Of a stretch of DNA of 48,473 bases, positions 18,701 to 25,724 are shown piece after piece. The DNA comes from Burkholderiales bacterium. GTDB lineage: Bacteria > Pseudomonadota > Gammaproteobacteria > Burkholderiales > Burkholderiaceae_C. Every line of letters begins with the position of its first letter. Position 1 is the stretch's first letter. The position numbers were made by a program, and so were the translations under genes. The notes beneath the pieces were generated by a model, which did not search any database, was not told the DNA's origin, and saw only the letters and a program-made list of their open reading frames with translations. The stretch spans positions 1 through 48,473 of the forward strand of contig JAPLPQ010000072.1 in the NCBI GenBank assembly GCA_026400105.1, in the 5' to 3' direction.

Positions 18701-18895
18701 AGCGGCGCGGGCTCGGCCAGCCAGCGCGCGATCGGCACCGGCGTGATCGGCGGCATGATCACGGGCACGCTGCTGGCGGTGGTGTTCGTGCCGGTGTTCT
18801 TCGTGGTCGTGCGCAGCCTGTTCAAGGGCAGCGAGCGCCAGCACCAATTCGACATGGCCCATGGCCAGCAAGCCGGAGTCCACAGCCATGAATAA
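15740..18895 (+). CDS. acrB: RND multidrug efflux transporter, HAE1 family (AcrB/MexB-like)
   Basis: Proton-driven inner-membrane pump of 1051 residues with the usual 12 membrane helices and two large periplasmic loops. The proton-relay aspartates D407 and D408 fall in IGIVVDDAIVVVENVERIM, at the same numbering as E. coli AcrB, and the relay lysine is K936 in GLSAKNAILIIEF. FLPNEDQGTLLVNVQLPPGA follows the eighth-helix region typical of HAE1. The N-terminus MAKFFIERPIFAWVIALFVM is canonical. It overlaps the outer-membrane gene by 8 bases. The substrate range cannot be read from sequence. Confidence 0.97.
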   Translation: MAKFFIERPIFAWVIALFVMVLGSVAITQLPIAQYPPVAPPSIVVSTAYPGASAQTLEDSVLSVIEREMNGSPGLIYMESVAQADGSGNITLSFQPGTNPELAQVDVQNRLARATPRLPAAVTQQGVRVDKSRNNFLLFAILSSDDPAWDPVALGDYASRNVVPELQRLPGVGQAQLFGTERAMRIWIDPAKLLSYKLGAADVNAAIKAQNAQVSAGEIGSLPNVAGQGIAATVVVNGQLSSVEQFGRILLRANPDGSAVRLKDVARIELGGQAYATSARLNGKPSTGIGVQLSPSGNALATAEAVRAKMHELEKFFPAGMQWKIPYDSSRFIKISIEQVAKTLLEAVALVFLVMFLFLQNWRYTLIPTIVVPVALLGTFAALLALGFSINVLTMFGMVLVIGIVVDDAIVVVENVERIMSEEGLSPQQATRKAMRQISGAIVGITVVLISVFVPLAFFSGSVGNIYRQFATVMGVSIAFSAFFALSLTPALCATLLKPVEAGHQHAKTGFFGWFNRGFASGAKRYEGWVGRLLPRAGRSLLLYGVIVGVAAVVYLRLPTSFLPNEDQGTLLVNVQLPPGATRERTSAVMEQVEGFMLKQPEVQSMVGVLGFSFSGQGQNAALAFVTLKDWSERHAPGSSAQDLAGRAFGALSGIRDAFIFPLSPPPIPELGSASGFSFRLQDRAGLGREVLLGARNQLLGMASQSKVLTQVRPDGLEDAPQLQLDIDRDKAQALGVGFDAINATISTTLGSSYINDFPNAGRLQRVVVQADAPARMQPDDLLKLHVINSSGQTVPLSAFASTRWISGAMQTVRYNGYPAMRISGSAAPGYSTGAAMAEMEQLAAQLPPGLGFEWTGQSREEKLAGAQAIIVYGFAILAVFLCLAALYESWSIPLSVILVVPLGVLGVLLATLLRGYANDVYFQVGLITIIGLSAKNAILIIEFAKDLQAQGRTVIEAALEAAHLRFRPIIMTSLAFMLGVLPLALSSGAGSASQRAIGTGVIGGMITGTLLAVVFVPVFFVVVRSLFKGSERQHQFDMAHGQQAGVHSHE

Positions 18896-20291
18896 GACCC
18901 ATCTGACCTTGCTCGGCCCGCTGGCGGCAGCGCTGCTGCTGAGCGGCTGCAGCCTGATGCCGGCCTACGAGCGGCCCAGCGCACCGGTGCCGACGCAATG
19001 GCCGGCCAGCGCCGGTGCGACCGCCCAGCCCGCCGCCACCAGCGCGGCGGCCGACGCGCTGCCGGACTGGCAGGGCTTTTTCAGCGATGCGGCGCTGCGC
19101 CAGCTGATCGAGACCGCGCTGGCACACAACCGCGACCTGCGCGTGGCCGCGCTCAATCTCGAGCAGGCGCGCGCCCAGCTCGGCCTGCGGCGCGCCGAGC
19201 AGTGGCCCGGCGTCGGCCTGGCCATCAACGGCTCGCGCACGCCGAACAGCTCGGGCAACATCACGAGCAACTACAGCGGCGGCCTGCTGGTCAGCGCCTA
19301 CGAACTCGACTTCTTCGGCCGCGTGGCCAGCCTGAAGGAACAGGCGCTGGCCCAGTACCTGGCCAGCGAGGCCGGCCGCCAGAGCGTTCGCATCAGCCTG
19401 GTCGCCGCGGTGGCGCAAAGCTGGCTGGCGCTGCTGGCCGACCAGGCCCAGCTCGAACTGGCCCGGCAGACCCTGAGCACGCGCGAAGCCTCGCTGGGAC
19501 TGATCAAGCTGCGCTTCGAGCATGGCGCGACCTCGGAGCTCGAGCTGAGCCAGGCCGAGTCGCTGATCGAGAACGCGCGCGTCACGCTGGCGCAGTTCGA
19601 GCGCCAGCGCGCGCAGGACGAGAACGCGCTGACGCTGCTGCTGGGCCAGCCGCTGGATGGCGCGCTGCGCGCCGAGCTGGCGCCCGGACGACTGACCGGG
19701 CTGCAGCTGCCGACGCTGGCCGCCGGCCTGCCGTCGCAGCTGCTGACGCGCCGGCCCGACATCGTGCAGGCCGAGCAGCAGCTGATCGCGGCCAACGCCA
19801 ACATCGGCGCGGCGCGCGCGGCGTTCTTCCCGCGCATCTCGCTGACGACCGGCATCGGCTCGGCCAGCGGCGAGCTGTCGGGCCTGTTCAAGGACGGCAG
19901 CTGGGGCTTCACGCTGGCGCCGCAGCTGCTGCTGCCGATCTTCGACGCCGGGCGCAACCAGGCCGGACTCGATTCGGCGCGGGCCGGACGCGAGGCCGCG
20001 CTGGCCCAGTACGAAAAGGCGATCCAGTCCGCGTTCCGCGAAGTGGCCGATGCGCTGGCCGGACGCGAGACGCTGGCACGCCAGCTGCAGGCCCAGCAGG
20101 CGCAGACCACGGCCGACGCGCGCCGGCTCGAGCTGACCGAGCTGCGCTTGCAGCATGGCGTGGCCAACCAGCTCGACTGGCTCGATGCCCAGCGCTCGCT
20201 GTTCGCCAGCCAGCAGGCGCTGACGCAGACCCGCCTGGCCTACTGGCAGAACCAGGTCACGCTCTACAAGGTGCTGGGCGGCGGCGCCTGA
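18888..20291 (+). CDS. Outer-membrane efflux lipoprotein (OprM/TtgC, NodT family)
   Basis: TolC-like outer-membrane channel of 467 residues for the RND pump. The signal peptide ends in the lipobox LLLSGC with Cys at residue 21. The two repeated halves of the OEP family are visible: ALAHNRDLRVAALNLEQARAQ in the first (about 80-100) and the conserved LLTRRPDIVQAEQQLIAANANIG region in the second, here recognised by RRPDIVQAEQQL. The ATG at 18888 lies within the end of acrB, preceded by CGGAG, so translation is coupled. It is the last gene of the operon. Confidence 0.95.
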   Translation: MNKTHLTLLGPLAAALLLSGCSLMPAYERPSAPVPTQWPASAGATAQPAATSAAADALPDWQGFFSDAALRQLIETALAHNRDLRVAALNLEQARAQLGLRRAEQWPGVGLAINGSRTPNSSGNITSNYSGGLLVSAYELDFFGRVASLKEQALAQYLASEAGRQSVRISLVAAVAQSWLALLADQAQLELARQTLSTREASLGLIKLRFEHGATSELELSQAESLIENARVTLAQFERQRAQDENALTLLLGQPLDGALRAELAPGRLTGLQLPTLAAGLPSQLLTRRPDIVQAEQQLIAANANIGAARAAFFPRISLTTGIGSASGELSGLFKDGSWGFTLAPQLLLPIFDAGRNQAGLDSARAGREAALAQYEKAIQSAFREVADALAGRETLARQLQAQQAQTTADARRLELTELRLQHGVANQLDWLDAQRSLFASQQALTQTRLAYWQNQVTLYKVLGGGA

Positions 20292-20320
20292 TCCGCTAGG
20301 ATCGAGCTTTTGTCCCGAGT

Positions 20321-20350
20321 CCCGCCTGACGGCGGGGCTGTCGTCTTTTT
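20321..20350 (+). terminator. Possible terminator after the efflux operon
   Basis: CCCGCC (20321-20326) and GGCGGG (20331-20336) form a 6-bp stem with loop TGAC. A run of five T follows only after nine further bases (20346-20350), so it is a weak candidate. Confidence 0.4.
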
Positions 20351-20366
20351 ACTGCCCACTCACACC

Positions 20367-21059
20367 ATGACTTCTGCACTGCGCGTCATCTCCTCCATGG
20401 CGACCAAGTCTCTGCTCGCCGATCTCGTCGCCCTCCATGCCCAGGCCAGTCCCGGCACCGAAGTCGACGTGGAATCGGTCGGCGGCGTCGACGCGGCCAA
20501 GCGGGTACAGGCCGGCGAGGCCTTCGATGCCGTGGCGCTGGCCTCGAACGCGATCGACAAGCTGATCGCCGAAGGCCATGTGCTGGCCGGCAGCCGGGTC
20601 GACCTGGTGCATTCGGGCGTGGCGGTGGCGGTGCGCGCCGGTGCAGCCCAACCCGATATCTCGGATGAAGCCGCGCTCAAGGCCGCGGTGCTGGCCGCGC
20701 GCACCCTGGGCTACTCGACCGGCCCGAGCGGCGTGCAGCTGGCCAAGCTGTTCGAGCGCTGGGGCATCGCCGAGCAGATCGCCGACCGCATCGTGACCGC
20801 GGCCCCTGGCGTGCCGGTCGGTGTGCTGGTGGCCAATGGCGCGGTCGAGCTCGGCTTCCAGCAGCTCAGCGAACTCATGAACCTCGAGGGCATCACCCTG
20901 CTCGGCCCGCTGCCGTCCGAGGTCCAGATCACCACCACCTTCTCGGCCGGCATCGCCGCGACCTCGACCCAGCCCGAGGCCGTGCGCGAGCTGCTCGACT
21001 TCCTGGCTTCGCCGGCCACGGCCGAGGCCAAGCGCCGCAACGGCATGGACCCGGCCTGA
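20367..21059 (+). CDS. Signal-less ModA-like (SBP type II) substrate-binding protein
   Basis: A 230-residue protein resembling molybdate-type extracellular binding proteins (SBP_bac_11). The start MTSALRVISSMATKSLLADL leads straight into the first beta strand and has no hydrophobic signal. Other family features are DAVALASNAIDKLIAEGHV, LGYSTGPSGVQLAKLFERWG and a C-terminal LLDFLASPATAEAKRRNGM region. No modB or modC lies nearby. The ATG at 20367 has no strong ribosome-binding site. It could be a cytoplasmic sensor or a degenerate paralogue; the ligand is unknown. A strong bidirectional terminator follows. Confidence 0.75.
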   Translation: MTSALRVISSMATKSLLADLVALHAQASPGTEVDVESVGGVDAAKRVQAGEAFDAVALASNAIDKLIAEGHVLAGSRVDLVHSGVAVAVRAGAAQPDISDEAALKAAVLAARTLGYSTGPSGVQLAKLFERWGIAEQIADRIVTAAPGVPVGVLVANGAVELGFQQLSELMNLEGITLLGPLPSEVQITTTFSAGIAATSTQPEAVRELLDFLASPATAEAKRRNGMDPA

Positions 21060-21079
21060 GCCTGCTCCGGGACGGACGC

Positions 21080-21117
21080 AAAAAAACCGCCTTGGCGCAA
21101 GCCGGGGCGGTTTTTTT
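21080..21117. terminator. Bidirectional intrinsic terminator
   Basis: A run of seven A followed by CCGCC (21080-21091) pairs with GGCGG followed by seven T (21106-21117), with a 14-base interior. It lies between two convergent genes and can terminate transcripts from both strands. Confidence 0.9.
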
Positions 21118-21152
21118 CCTGTCGGCCCCTGGCGCGGGGCCTGGCAGCGCAA

Positions 21153-22421
21153 TCAGTCGACGTCGAACTCGGACTGCGGCAGCGCGATCTTGTCGTCGAC
21201 GCTGAACTGGTAGTCCTCGAACACATGCTGGGCGCTCAGCAGCTGGTAGCTGCCGTCGTCATGGCGCAGCGTGGTGTCCTTCAGGCGCCAGGTCAGCTGG
21301 CCGCAGGTCCAGATCGCGAAGTTGCGCATGTGGGTGCACAGGCAGGTCTTGTCCCAGACCTGGATCTTGCGCTCGCCCGGATGCGCCAGCACGACGCGGT
21401 TGTAGGCGTCGATGTAGGCGCATTTGCCCTTGGCGTCGAGCAAGTAGCCGTAGGCCTCGCAGTTCGGGCGGATGCCGTCGCCGATGCCCGGGCTGGACTT
21501 GATCATGCGCATCGGGTAGCCGGTCGGCGAGATCTCGTTGACCTCGATGTCGTCCTCGTCGGCCTTGAAGTATTCCTGCTTGGAGTCGTCGGGCAGGCCG
21601 CATTCGCGCGTGACGGTGAAACGGGTCGCGACCTGGACGGCGGAAGCGCCCATTTCCATGAAGCGCACCGCATCGCTGCCGGTGAAGATGCCGCCAGCCG
21701 GGATCAGCGGGATGTCGAGCTGCTCGGCCTTGAGCCAGGCGGCGATCTCGGCGACGATGGTCGCGAGGTCGTACTGGGCCCAGTCCATGCCGAAGCCCAG
21801 GTGACCGCCGGCCAGCGGGCCTTCGACCACGACATAGTCGGGCAGACGGTTCAGGCGCGCGTTCTTCTTGAGGAACAGCTGCAACGCGCGCAGCGAGGAC
21901 ACGATGATGCCGAGCTTGGCATGACGAAAGCGCGGGTTGTCCTCGATCAGCGCGAAGCTGCTCAGGTGCAGGCCGGCCGCCAGCGTGATGCCGTCGATGC
22001 CGGCGTCGAGCGCGGCCGACAGGCGGACCTTGAGGGTCTCGCGCGGCGCGTTCATGGTCAGCTTCTCCATGCAGTTGATGAAGATCTGGCCACTGCCCTG
22101 CTTGCGCGTCATGCTGTGCTCGACATGCAGCTTGGTCGCTTCGGCCAGATGGCCGAGGTCGAACTTGACGTCCGACTTGTCGGTGTTGTCGACGTTGTAC
22201 TTGTAAAGTGCCTGCTTGGCCTTGACGTACTTGGTCTTGTAGCGACGGTCGGTCACCGTCTTGATCATCGCATCCGAGATATGGCCCACTCCACCCAGAC
22301 GCGCGGCTTCGAGCGCGAGATCGGAGGAGGAAATGTCCACGCCCATGCCGCCGATCATGATCGGCACCAGCTCGTCGCCACCCAGGCGCAAGCGGAAATC
22401 GTCCAAACGTTTCACTGTCAT
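21153..22421 (-). CDS. Nitronate monooxygenase / 2-nitropropane dioxygenase-like flavoprotein
   Basis: An FMN-dependent TIM-barrel protein of 422 residues of the NPD/NMO family, which oxidises alkyl nitronates to carbonyl compounds and nitrite. Family features are PIMIGGMGVDIS at the N-terminus, DYVVVEGPLAGGHLGFGMDW at the FMN/substrate region, and LIPAGGIFTGSDAVRFMEMGASAVQVATRF, whose core AGGIFTGSDAV binds phosphate. A C-terminal Cys-containing extension (CLCTHMRNFAIWTCGQ) is longer than in short-form members. It is divergent from nirB across a 496-base regulatory gap, suggesting a link to nitrogen metabolism. The exact substrate is unproven. Confidence 0.85.
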   Translation of the reverse strand: MTVKRLDDFRLRLGGDELVPIMIGGMGVDISSSDLALEAARLGGVGHISDAMIKTVTDRRYKTKYVKAKQALYKYNVDNTDKSDVKFDLGHLAEATKLHVEHSMTRKQGSGQIFINCMEKLTMNAPRETLKVRLSAALDAGIDGITLAAGLHLSSFALIEDNPRFRHAKLGIIVSSLRALQLFLKKNARLNRLPDYVVVEGPLAGGHLGFGMDWAQYDLATIVAEIAAWLKAEQLDIPLIPAGGIFTGSDAVRFMEMGASAVQVATRFTVTRECGLPDDSKQEYFKADEDDIEVNEISPTGYPMRMIKSSPGIGDGIRPNCEAYGYLLDAKGKCAYIDAYNRVVLAHPGERKIQVWDKTCLCTHMRNFAIWTCGQLTWRLKDTTLRHDDGSYQLLSAQHVFEDYQFSVDDKIALPQSEFDVD

Positions 22422-22745
22422 CTTTCTTGTGTGCTTTGCCGGACCACCCCGCTGCTTGCGGTCAAAAATCCGAGTTAGCCGATTTTCGGACTTTTTTGCA
22501 AGATTCGCCCGCCCAAGGTCAAGTTATCGCTAGATAAAAGCTATCACCAGCATCATTCGATAGAACAAAACTAGCACAACCGACAAAAATAATGTAGTCG
22601 CGCCATGCCTGCAACGGCTTGATGCGCACCATAGCGGGCCAGCTGACGACAGGCTGACGGGCGCCATGCACCAGATCGAGGCCAAGCGAGCCAGGCCCGG
22701 CCACGCAGCGGCCCGCCGGCATGGTGCCATTCGACGGACAGCGAC
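22422..22745. promoter_or_regulatory. Control region between the nitronate monooxygenase gene and nirB
   Basis: No convincing gene is seen here; short minus-strand open frames (22519-22773) resemble no family known to me. The part 22481-22600 is clearly more AT-rich than its surroundings. It contains repeats of GATAA/GATAG-type half-sites: TTATC 22524-22528, GATAA 22533-22537, CTATC 22541-22545, GATAG 22559-22563. The part nearer nirB has GCACCA at 22626-22631 and 22668-22673 and TGGTGC at 22722-22727, which resemble NtrC half-sites but are not paired at standard spacing. Confidence 0.5.
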
Positions 22746-22761
22746 TGGCACGGCTATTGCT
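22746..22761 (+). promoter_or_regulatory. Predicted sigma-54 promoter of the nirB operon
   Basis: TGGCACG-GCTA-TTGCT is a perfect match to the -24/-12 consensus, with GG at 22747-22748 and GC at 22759-22760. The predicted start is near 22772, about 23 bases before the first leader hairpin. Confidence 0.88.
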
Positions 22762-22794
22762 TGAAGCAGGCAACGGTCAACGCTGACCGGCTCA

Positions 22795-22841
22795 GCACCT
22801 CACCCAAGGACGGGTCGGGTGCCAACAGGACAAAGGCGTCC
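22795..22841 (+). promoter_or_regulatory. ANTAR-type dual-hexaloop RNA antiterminator, leader 2
   Basis: P1 has arms 22795-22805 and 22812-22822, pairing GCACC with GGTGC and ACCC with GGGT around one C-C mismatch and a T-G wobble; its loop is AAGGAC. P2 has arms GGAC (22828-22831) and GTCC (22838-22841) and loop AAAGGC. Both hexaloops have A1 and G4. The P1-P2 linker is only 5 bases, against 14 in leader 1. P2 overlaps the terminator stem in the same way. Confidence 0.88.
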
Positions 22842-22889
22842 CTGCAACTCTGCCCCGCAACGGGTGGACCCTGCATGGATGCCTTTTTT
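22835..22889 (+). terminator. Leader terminator before nirB
   Basis: Arms GGCGTCC (22835-22841) and GGATGCC (22877-22883) pair with one G-T wobble and are extended by TGCA/TGCA pairing (22843-22846 with 22872-22875, after one mismatch). Six T follow immediately (22884-22889). The 5' arm is shared with hairpin P2, so P2 formation would prevent termination. Confidence 0.85.
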
Positions 22890-22917
22890 GTTTTCTGCAG
22901 CAAGCGACGGAGTCAAG

Positions 22918-25377
22918 ATGGAAAAGCCCAAGTTGGTGTTGATCGGCAACGGCATGGCCGGCGTGCGCACGCTGGAGGAACTGCTCAAGATCGCGCCCGG
23001 TCAGTACGAGATCACGGTGTTCGGCGCCGAGCCGCACCCGAACTACAACCGCATCCTGCTGTCGCCGGTGCTCGCGGGCGAGATGCAGATCCAGGACATC
23101 ATCCTCAACGAGCTCGACTGGTACGCCGAGAACGGCATCCGGCTGCACACCGGCAAGACCGTCACGAGGATCGACCGCGTCCGCCGGCTCGTGATCGCCG
23201 ACGACGGCACCGCAGCGCCCTACGACCGGCTGCTGATCGCGACCGGCTCGACCCCGTTCCGGCTGCCGATACCGGGCAACCAGCTGCCGGGCGTGATCGG
23301 CTACCGCGACATCCAGGACACCGACGAGATGATCGCCGCGGCCAGCCAGTACCGGCATGCGGTCGTGATCGGCGGCGGCCTGCTCGGGCTCGAGGCCGCC
23401 AACGGCCTCAAGCTGCGCGGCATGGACGTGACGGTGGTGCATAACGGCGCCTGGCTGCTCGAGCGCCAGCTCGACGAGGTGGCCGGGCGCATGCTGCAGC
23501 AGTCGCTCGAGGACAAGGGCCTCAAGTTCCTGCTGCAAAAGCAGACCGAGGCGCTGCTGCAGGCCCCCGACGGCGGCACCGAAGGCCGGGTCGGCGCGGT
23601 GCGCTTCAAGGACGGCATGCAGATTCCGGCCGACCTGGTCGTGATGGCCGCCGGCATCCGGCCCAACTATGCGCTGGCCGAGGCCGCCGGCATCCACTGC
23701 AACCGCGGCATCGTGGTCAGCGACACGCTGCAGACCTACGACCCGCGCATCTACGCGGTCGGCGAATGCGTGAGCCACCGTGGCATCGCCTACGGTCTGG
23801 TCGCGCCGCTGTTCGAGCAGGCCAAGGTCGCTGCCAATCACCTGGCCAGCTACGGCATCGGCCGCTATGGCGGCTCGGTGACCTCGACCAAGCTCAAGGT
23901 GACCGGCATCGACCTGTTCTCGGGCGGCGACTTCACGGGCAGCCAGGCCGACAGCGAGGAAATCGTCCTGAACGATCCGCATGGCGGCGTCTACAAGAAG
24001 CTGGTGGTCAAGGACAACAAGCTGATCGGCGGCGTGCTGTACGGCGACACGGCCGACGGCCCCTGGTATTTCCAGCTGATCAAGGACGGACGCGACATCC
24101 ACGACATCCGCGACCAGCTGATCTTCGGCCAGAGCCTGGTCGGCGATGTCGGCCACGCCGGCAACAGCAAGGCCGCCGAGATGCCCGACAGCGCCGAGGT
24201 CTGCGGCTGCAACGGCGTCAGCAAGGGCGCGATCTGCCAGGCGATCAAGGAAAAGGGCCTGTTCAGCCTCGACGAGGTCAAGAGGCACACCAAGGCGGCC
24301 TCGTCCTGCGGCTCCTGCGCCGGCCTGGTCGAGCAGATCCTGGCCAGCACCATAGGCGGCGCCTACAGCCCGGCGGCGTCCGACCGCAAGCCGGTCTGCG
24401 GCTGCACCGAGCATTCGCACCAGGTCGTGCGCGAGGCGATCGTCACCCAGCGCCTGACCAGCAAGGAGGCGGTGTTCGACTTCATGCAGTGGCAGACGCC
24501 CAACGGCTGCGACAAATGCCGCCCGGCCATCAACTACTACCTGATCTCGAGCTGGCCGCAGCTGGCCAAGGACGACCCGCAAAGCCGCCTGATCAACGAG
24601 CGCGCGCACGCCAACATCCAGAAGGACGGCACCTACTCGGTGGTGCCGCGCATGTGGGGCGGCCTGACGACGCCGGCCGAGCTGCGCGCGATCGCCGACG
24701 CGGCCGAGAAATACCAGGTGCCGACCGTCAAGGTCACCGGCGGCCAGCGCATCGACCTGCTCGGCATCAAGAAGGCCGATCTGCCCGCGATCTGGGCCGA
24801 CCTCAACGCCGCCGGCATGGTCTCGGGCCATGCCTATGGCAAGTCGATCCGCACCGTCAAGACCTGCGTCGGCGCCGAGCATTGCCGCTTCGGCACCCAG
24901 CGCGCGATGGACATGGGCATCAAGCTCGAGAAGATGCTGTTCGACATGTACGCGCCGCACAAGGTCAAGCTGGCGGTATCGGGCTGCCCGCGCAACTGCG
25001 CCGAGGCTGGCATCAAGGATGTCGGCGTGATCGGGGTCGATTCGGGCTACGAGCTCTATGTCGGCGGCAACGGCGGCATCAAGACCGAGGTCGCGCAGTT
25101 CCTCTGCAAGGTCAGGACCGACGAGGATGTCATGGAATACGCCGGCGCCTTCTTGCAGCTGTACCGCGAGCAAGGCTGGTACCTCGAGCGCACCTGCCAC
25201 TACCTGGACCGCGTCGGCCTGGACGCGGTCAAGCGCCAGGTGGTCGAGGACGAGGCCAATCGCCGGGCGCTGCACGGCCGCCTGCTCGATGCGCTGAAGG
25301 ACGCCAAGGACCCGTGGCAGACCTCGCGCGAGGCCGGCGCCATCCAGCAGTTCATCCCGATCCGGCTCGAAGCCTGA
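22918..25377 (+). CDS. nirB: NAD(P)H-dependent nitrite reductase, large subunit
   Basis: Assimilatory siroheme enzyme of 819 residues reducing nitrite to ammonium in the cytoplasm. An N-terminal FAD/NAD(P)H module (LVLIGNGMAGVRTLEELL, AVVIGGGLLGLEAANGLKLR) is followed by two BFD-like [2Fe-2S] sites with ligands C429, C431, C464, C467 and C494, C496, C531, C534. The ferredoxin-fold siroheme domain has C650, C656, C690 and C694, the latter pair in SGCPRNCAEAG, for the [4Fe-4S]-siroheme centre. The ATG at 22918 follows GGAG at 5-base spacing; a longer reading would start inside the leader. First gene of the nirB-nirD-nasA operon; cobA downstream supports siroheme supply. Confidence 0.97.
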   Translation: MEKPKLVLIGNGMAGVRTLEELLKIAPGQYEITVFGAEPHPNYNRILLSPVLAGEMQIQDIILNELDWYAENGIRLHTGKTVTRIDRVRRLVIADDGTAAPYDRLLIATGSTPFRLPIPGNQLPGVIGYRDIQDTDEMIAAASQYRHAVVIGGGLLGLEAANGLKLRGMDVTVVHNGAWLLERQLDEVAGRMLQQSLEDKGLKFLLQKQTEALLQAPDGGTEGRVGAVRFKDGMQIPADLVVMAAGIRPNYALAEAAGIHCNRGIVVSDTLQTYDPRIYAVGECVSHRGIAYGLVAPLFEQAKVAANHLASYGIGRYGGSVTSTKLKVTGIDLFSGGDFTGSQADSEEIVLNDPHGGVYKKLVVKDNKLIGGVLYGDTADGPWYFQLIKDGRDIHDIRDQLIFGQSLVGDVGHAGNSKAAEMPDSAEVCGCNGVSKGAICQAIKEKGLFSLDEVKRHTKAASSCGSCAGLVEQILASTIGGAYSPAASDRKPVCGCTEHSHQVVREAIVTQRLTSKEAVFDFMQWQTPNGCDKCRPAINYYLISSWPQLAKDDPQSRLINERAHANIQKDGTYSVVPRMWGGLTTPAELRAIADAAEKYQVPTVKVTGGQRIDLLGIKKADLPAIWADLNAAGMVSGHAYGKSIRTVKTCVGAEHCRFGTQRAMDMGIKLEKMLFDMYAPHKVKLAVSGCPRNCAEAGIKDVGVIGVDSGYELYVGGNGGIKTEVAQFLCKVRTDEDVMEYAGAFLQLYREQGWYLERTCHYLDRVGLDAVKRQVVEDEANRRALHGRLLDALKDAKDPWQTSREAGAIQQFIPIRLEA

Positions 25378-25400
25378 ACCCCACCCAAGGACGACAAGAC

Positions 25401-25715
25401 ATGAGCCACTGGAACTTCATCTGCCCGCTCGACGACATCCCGCGGCTGGGCGCGCGCGTGGTGCAACGCGCCAGCGGCGGCGACATCGCGATCTTCCGCA
25501 CCGCCGCCGACGAGGTGTTCGCGCTGCATGACAAATGCCCGCACAAGGGCGGCCCGCTGTCGCAGGGCCTGGTGCATGGCCGGCGCGTGACCTGTCCGCT
25601 GCACGGCTGGAACTTCACGCTCGAGGACGGACAGGCGGTCGCACCCGACCACGGCTCCTGCGCCAGCTTCGAGGTCAAGGTCGAGGACGGCCAGGTCTTG
25701 CTGGCCCTGAACTGA
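25401..25715 (+). CDS. nirD: Nitrite reductase small subunit with Rieske [2Fe-2S] site
   Basis: A 104-residue Rieske-fold protein that partners NirB. It keeps the full Rieske ligand set, C46-x-H48 (CPHKGGPL) and C65-x-x-H68 (CPLHGW), unlike enterobacterial NirD, where the fold remains but the ligands are lost. It may therefore take part in electron transfer rather than being only structural. It starts 23 bases after nirB, behind an AAGGA ribosome-binding site, and 9 bases before nasA. Confidence 0.95.
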   Translation: MSHWNFICPLDDIPRLGARVVQRASGGDIAIFRTAADEVFALHDKCPHKGGPLSQGLVHGRRVTCPLHGWNFTLEDGQAVAPDHGSCASFEVKVEDGQVLLALN

Positions 25716-25724
25716 AAGCGCAAC

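Noticed and set aside
15809..18889. Open frame of 1026 codons antisense to acrB
   Set aside because: His/Arg/Gln-rich composition is typical of a GC-rich shadow frame; acrB is unambiguous with D407, D408 and K936 in place.
22519..22773. Short minus-strand open frames of 73-84 codons in the gap before nirB
   Set aside because: They overlap the sigma-54 promoter region, have no family likeness, and their two frames overlap each other.
25379..25400. CACCCAAGGAC before nirD, identical to the P1 loop region of leader 2
   Set aside because: The 3' pairing arm GGGT is missing, no P2 or terminator follows, and AAGGA is explained as the nirD ribosome-binding site.
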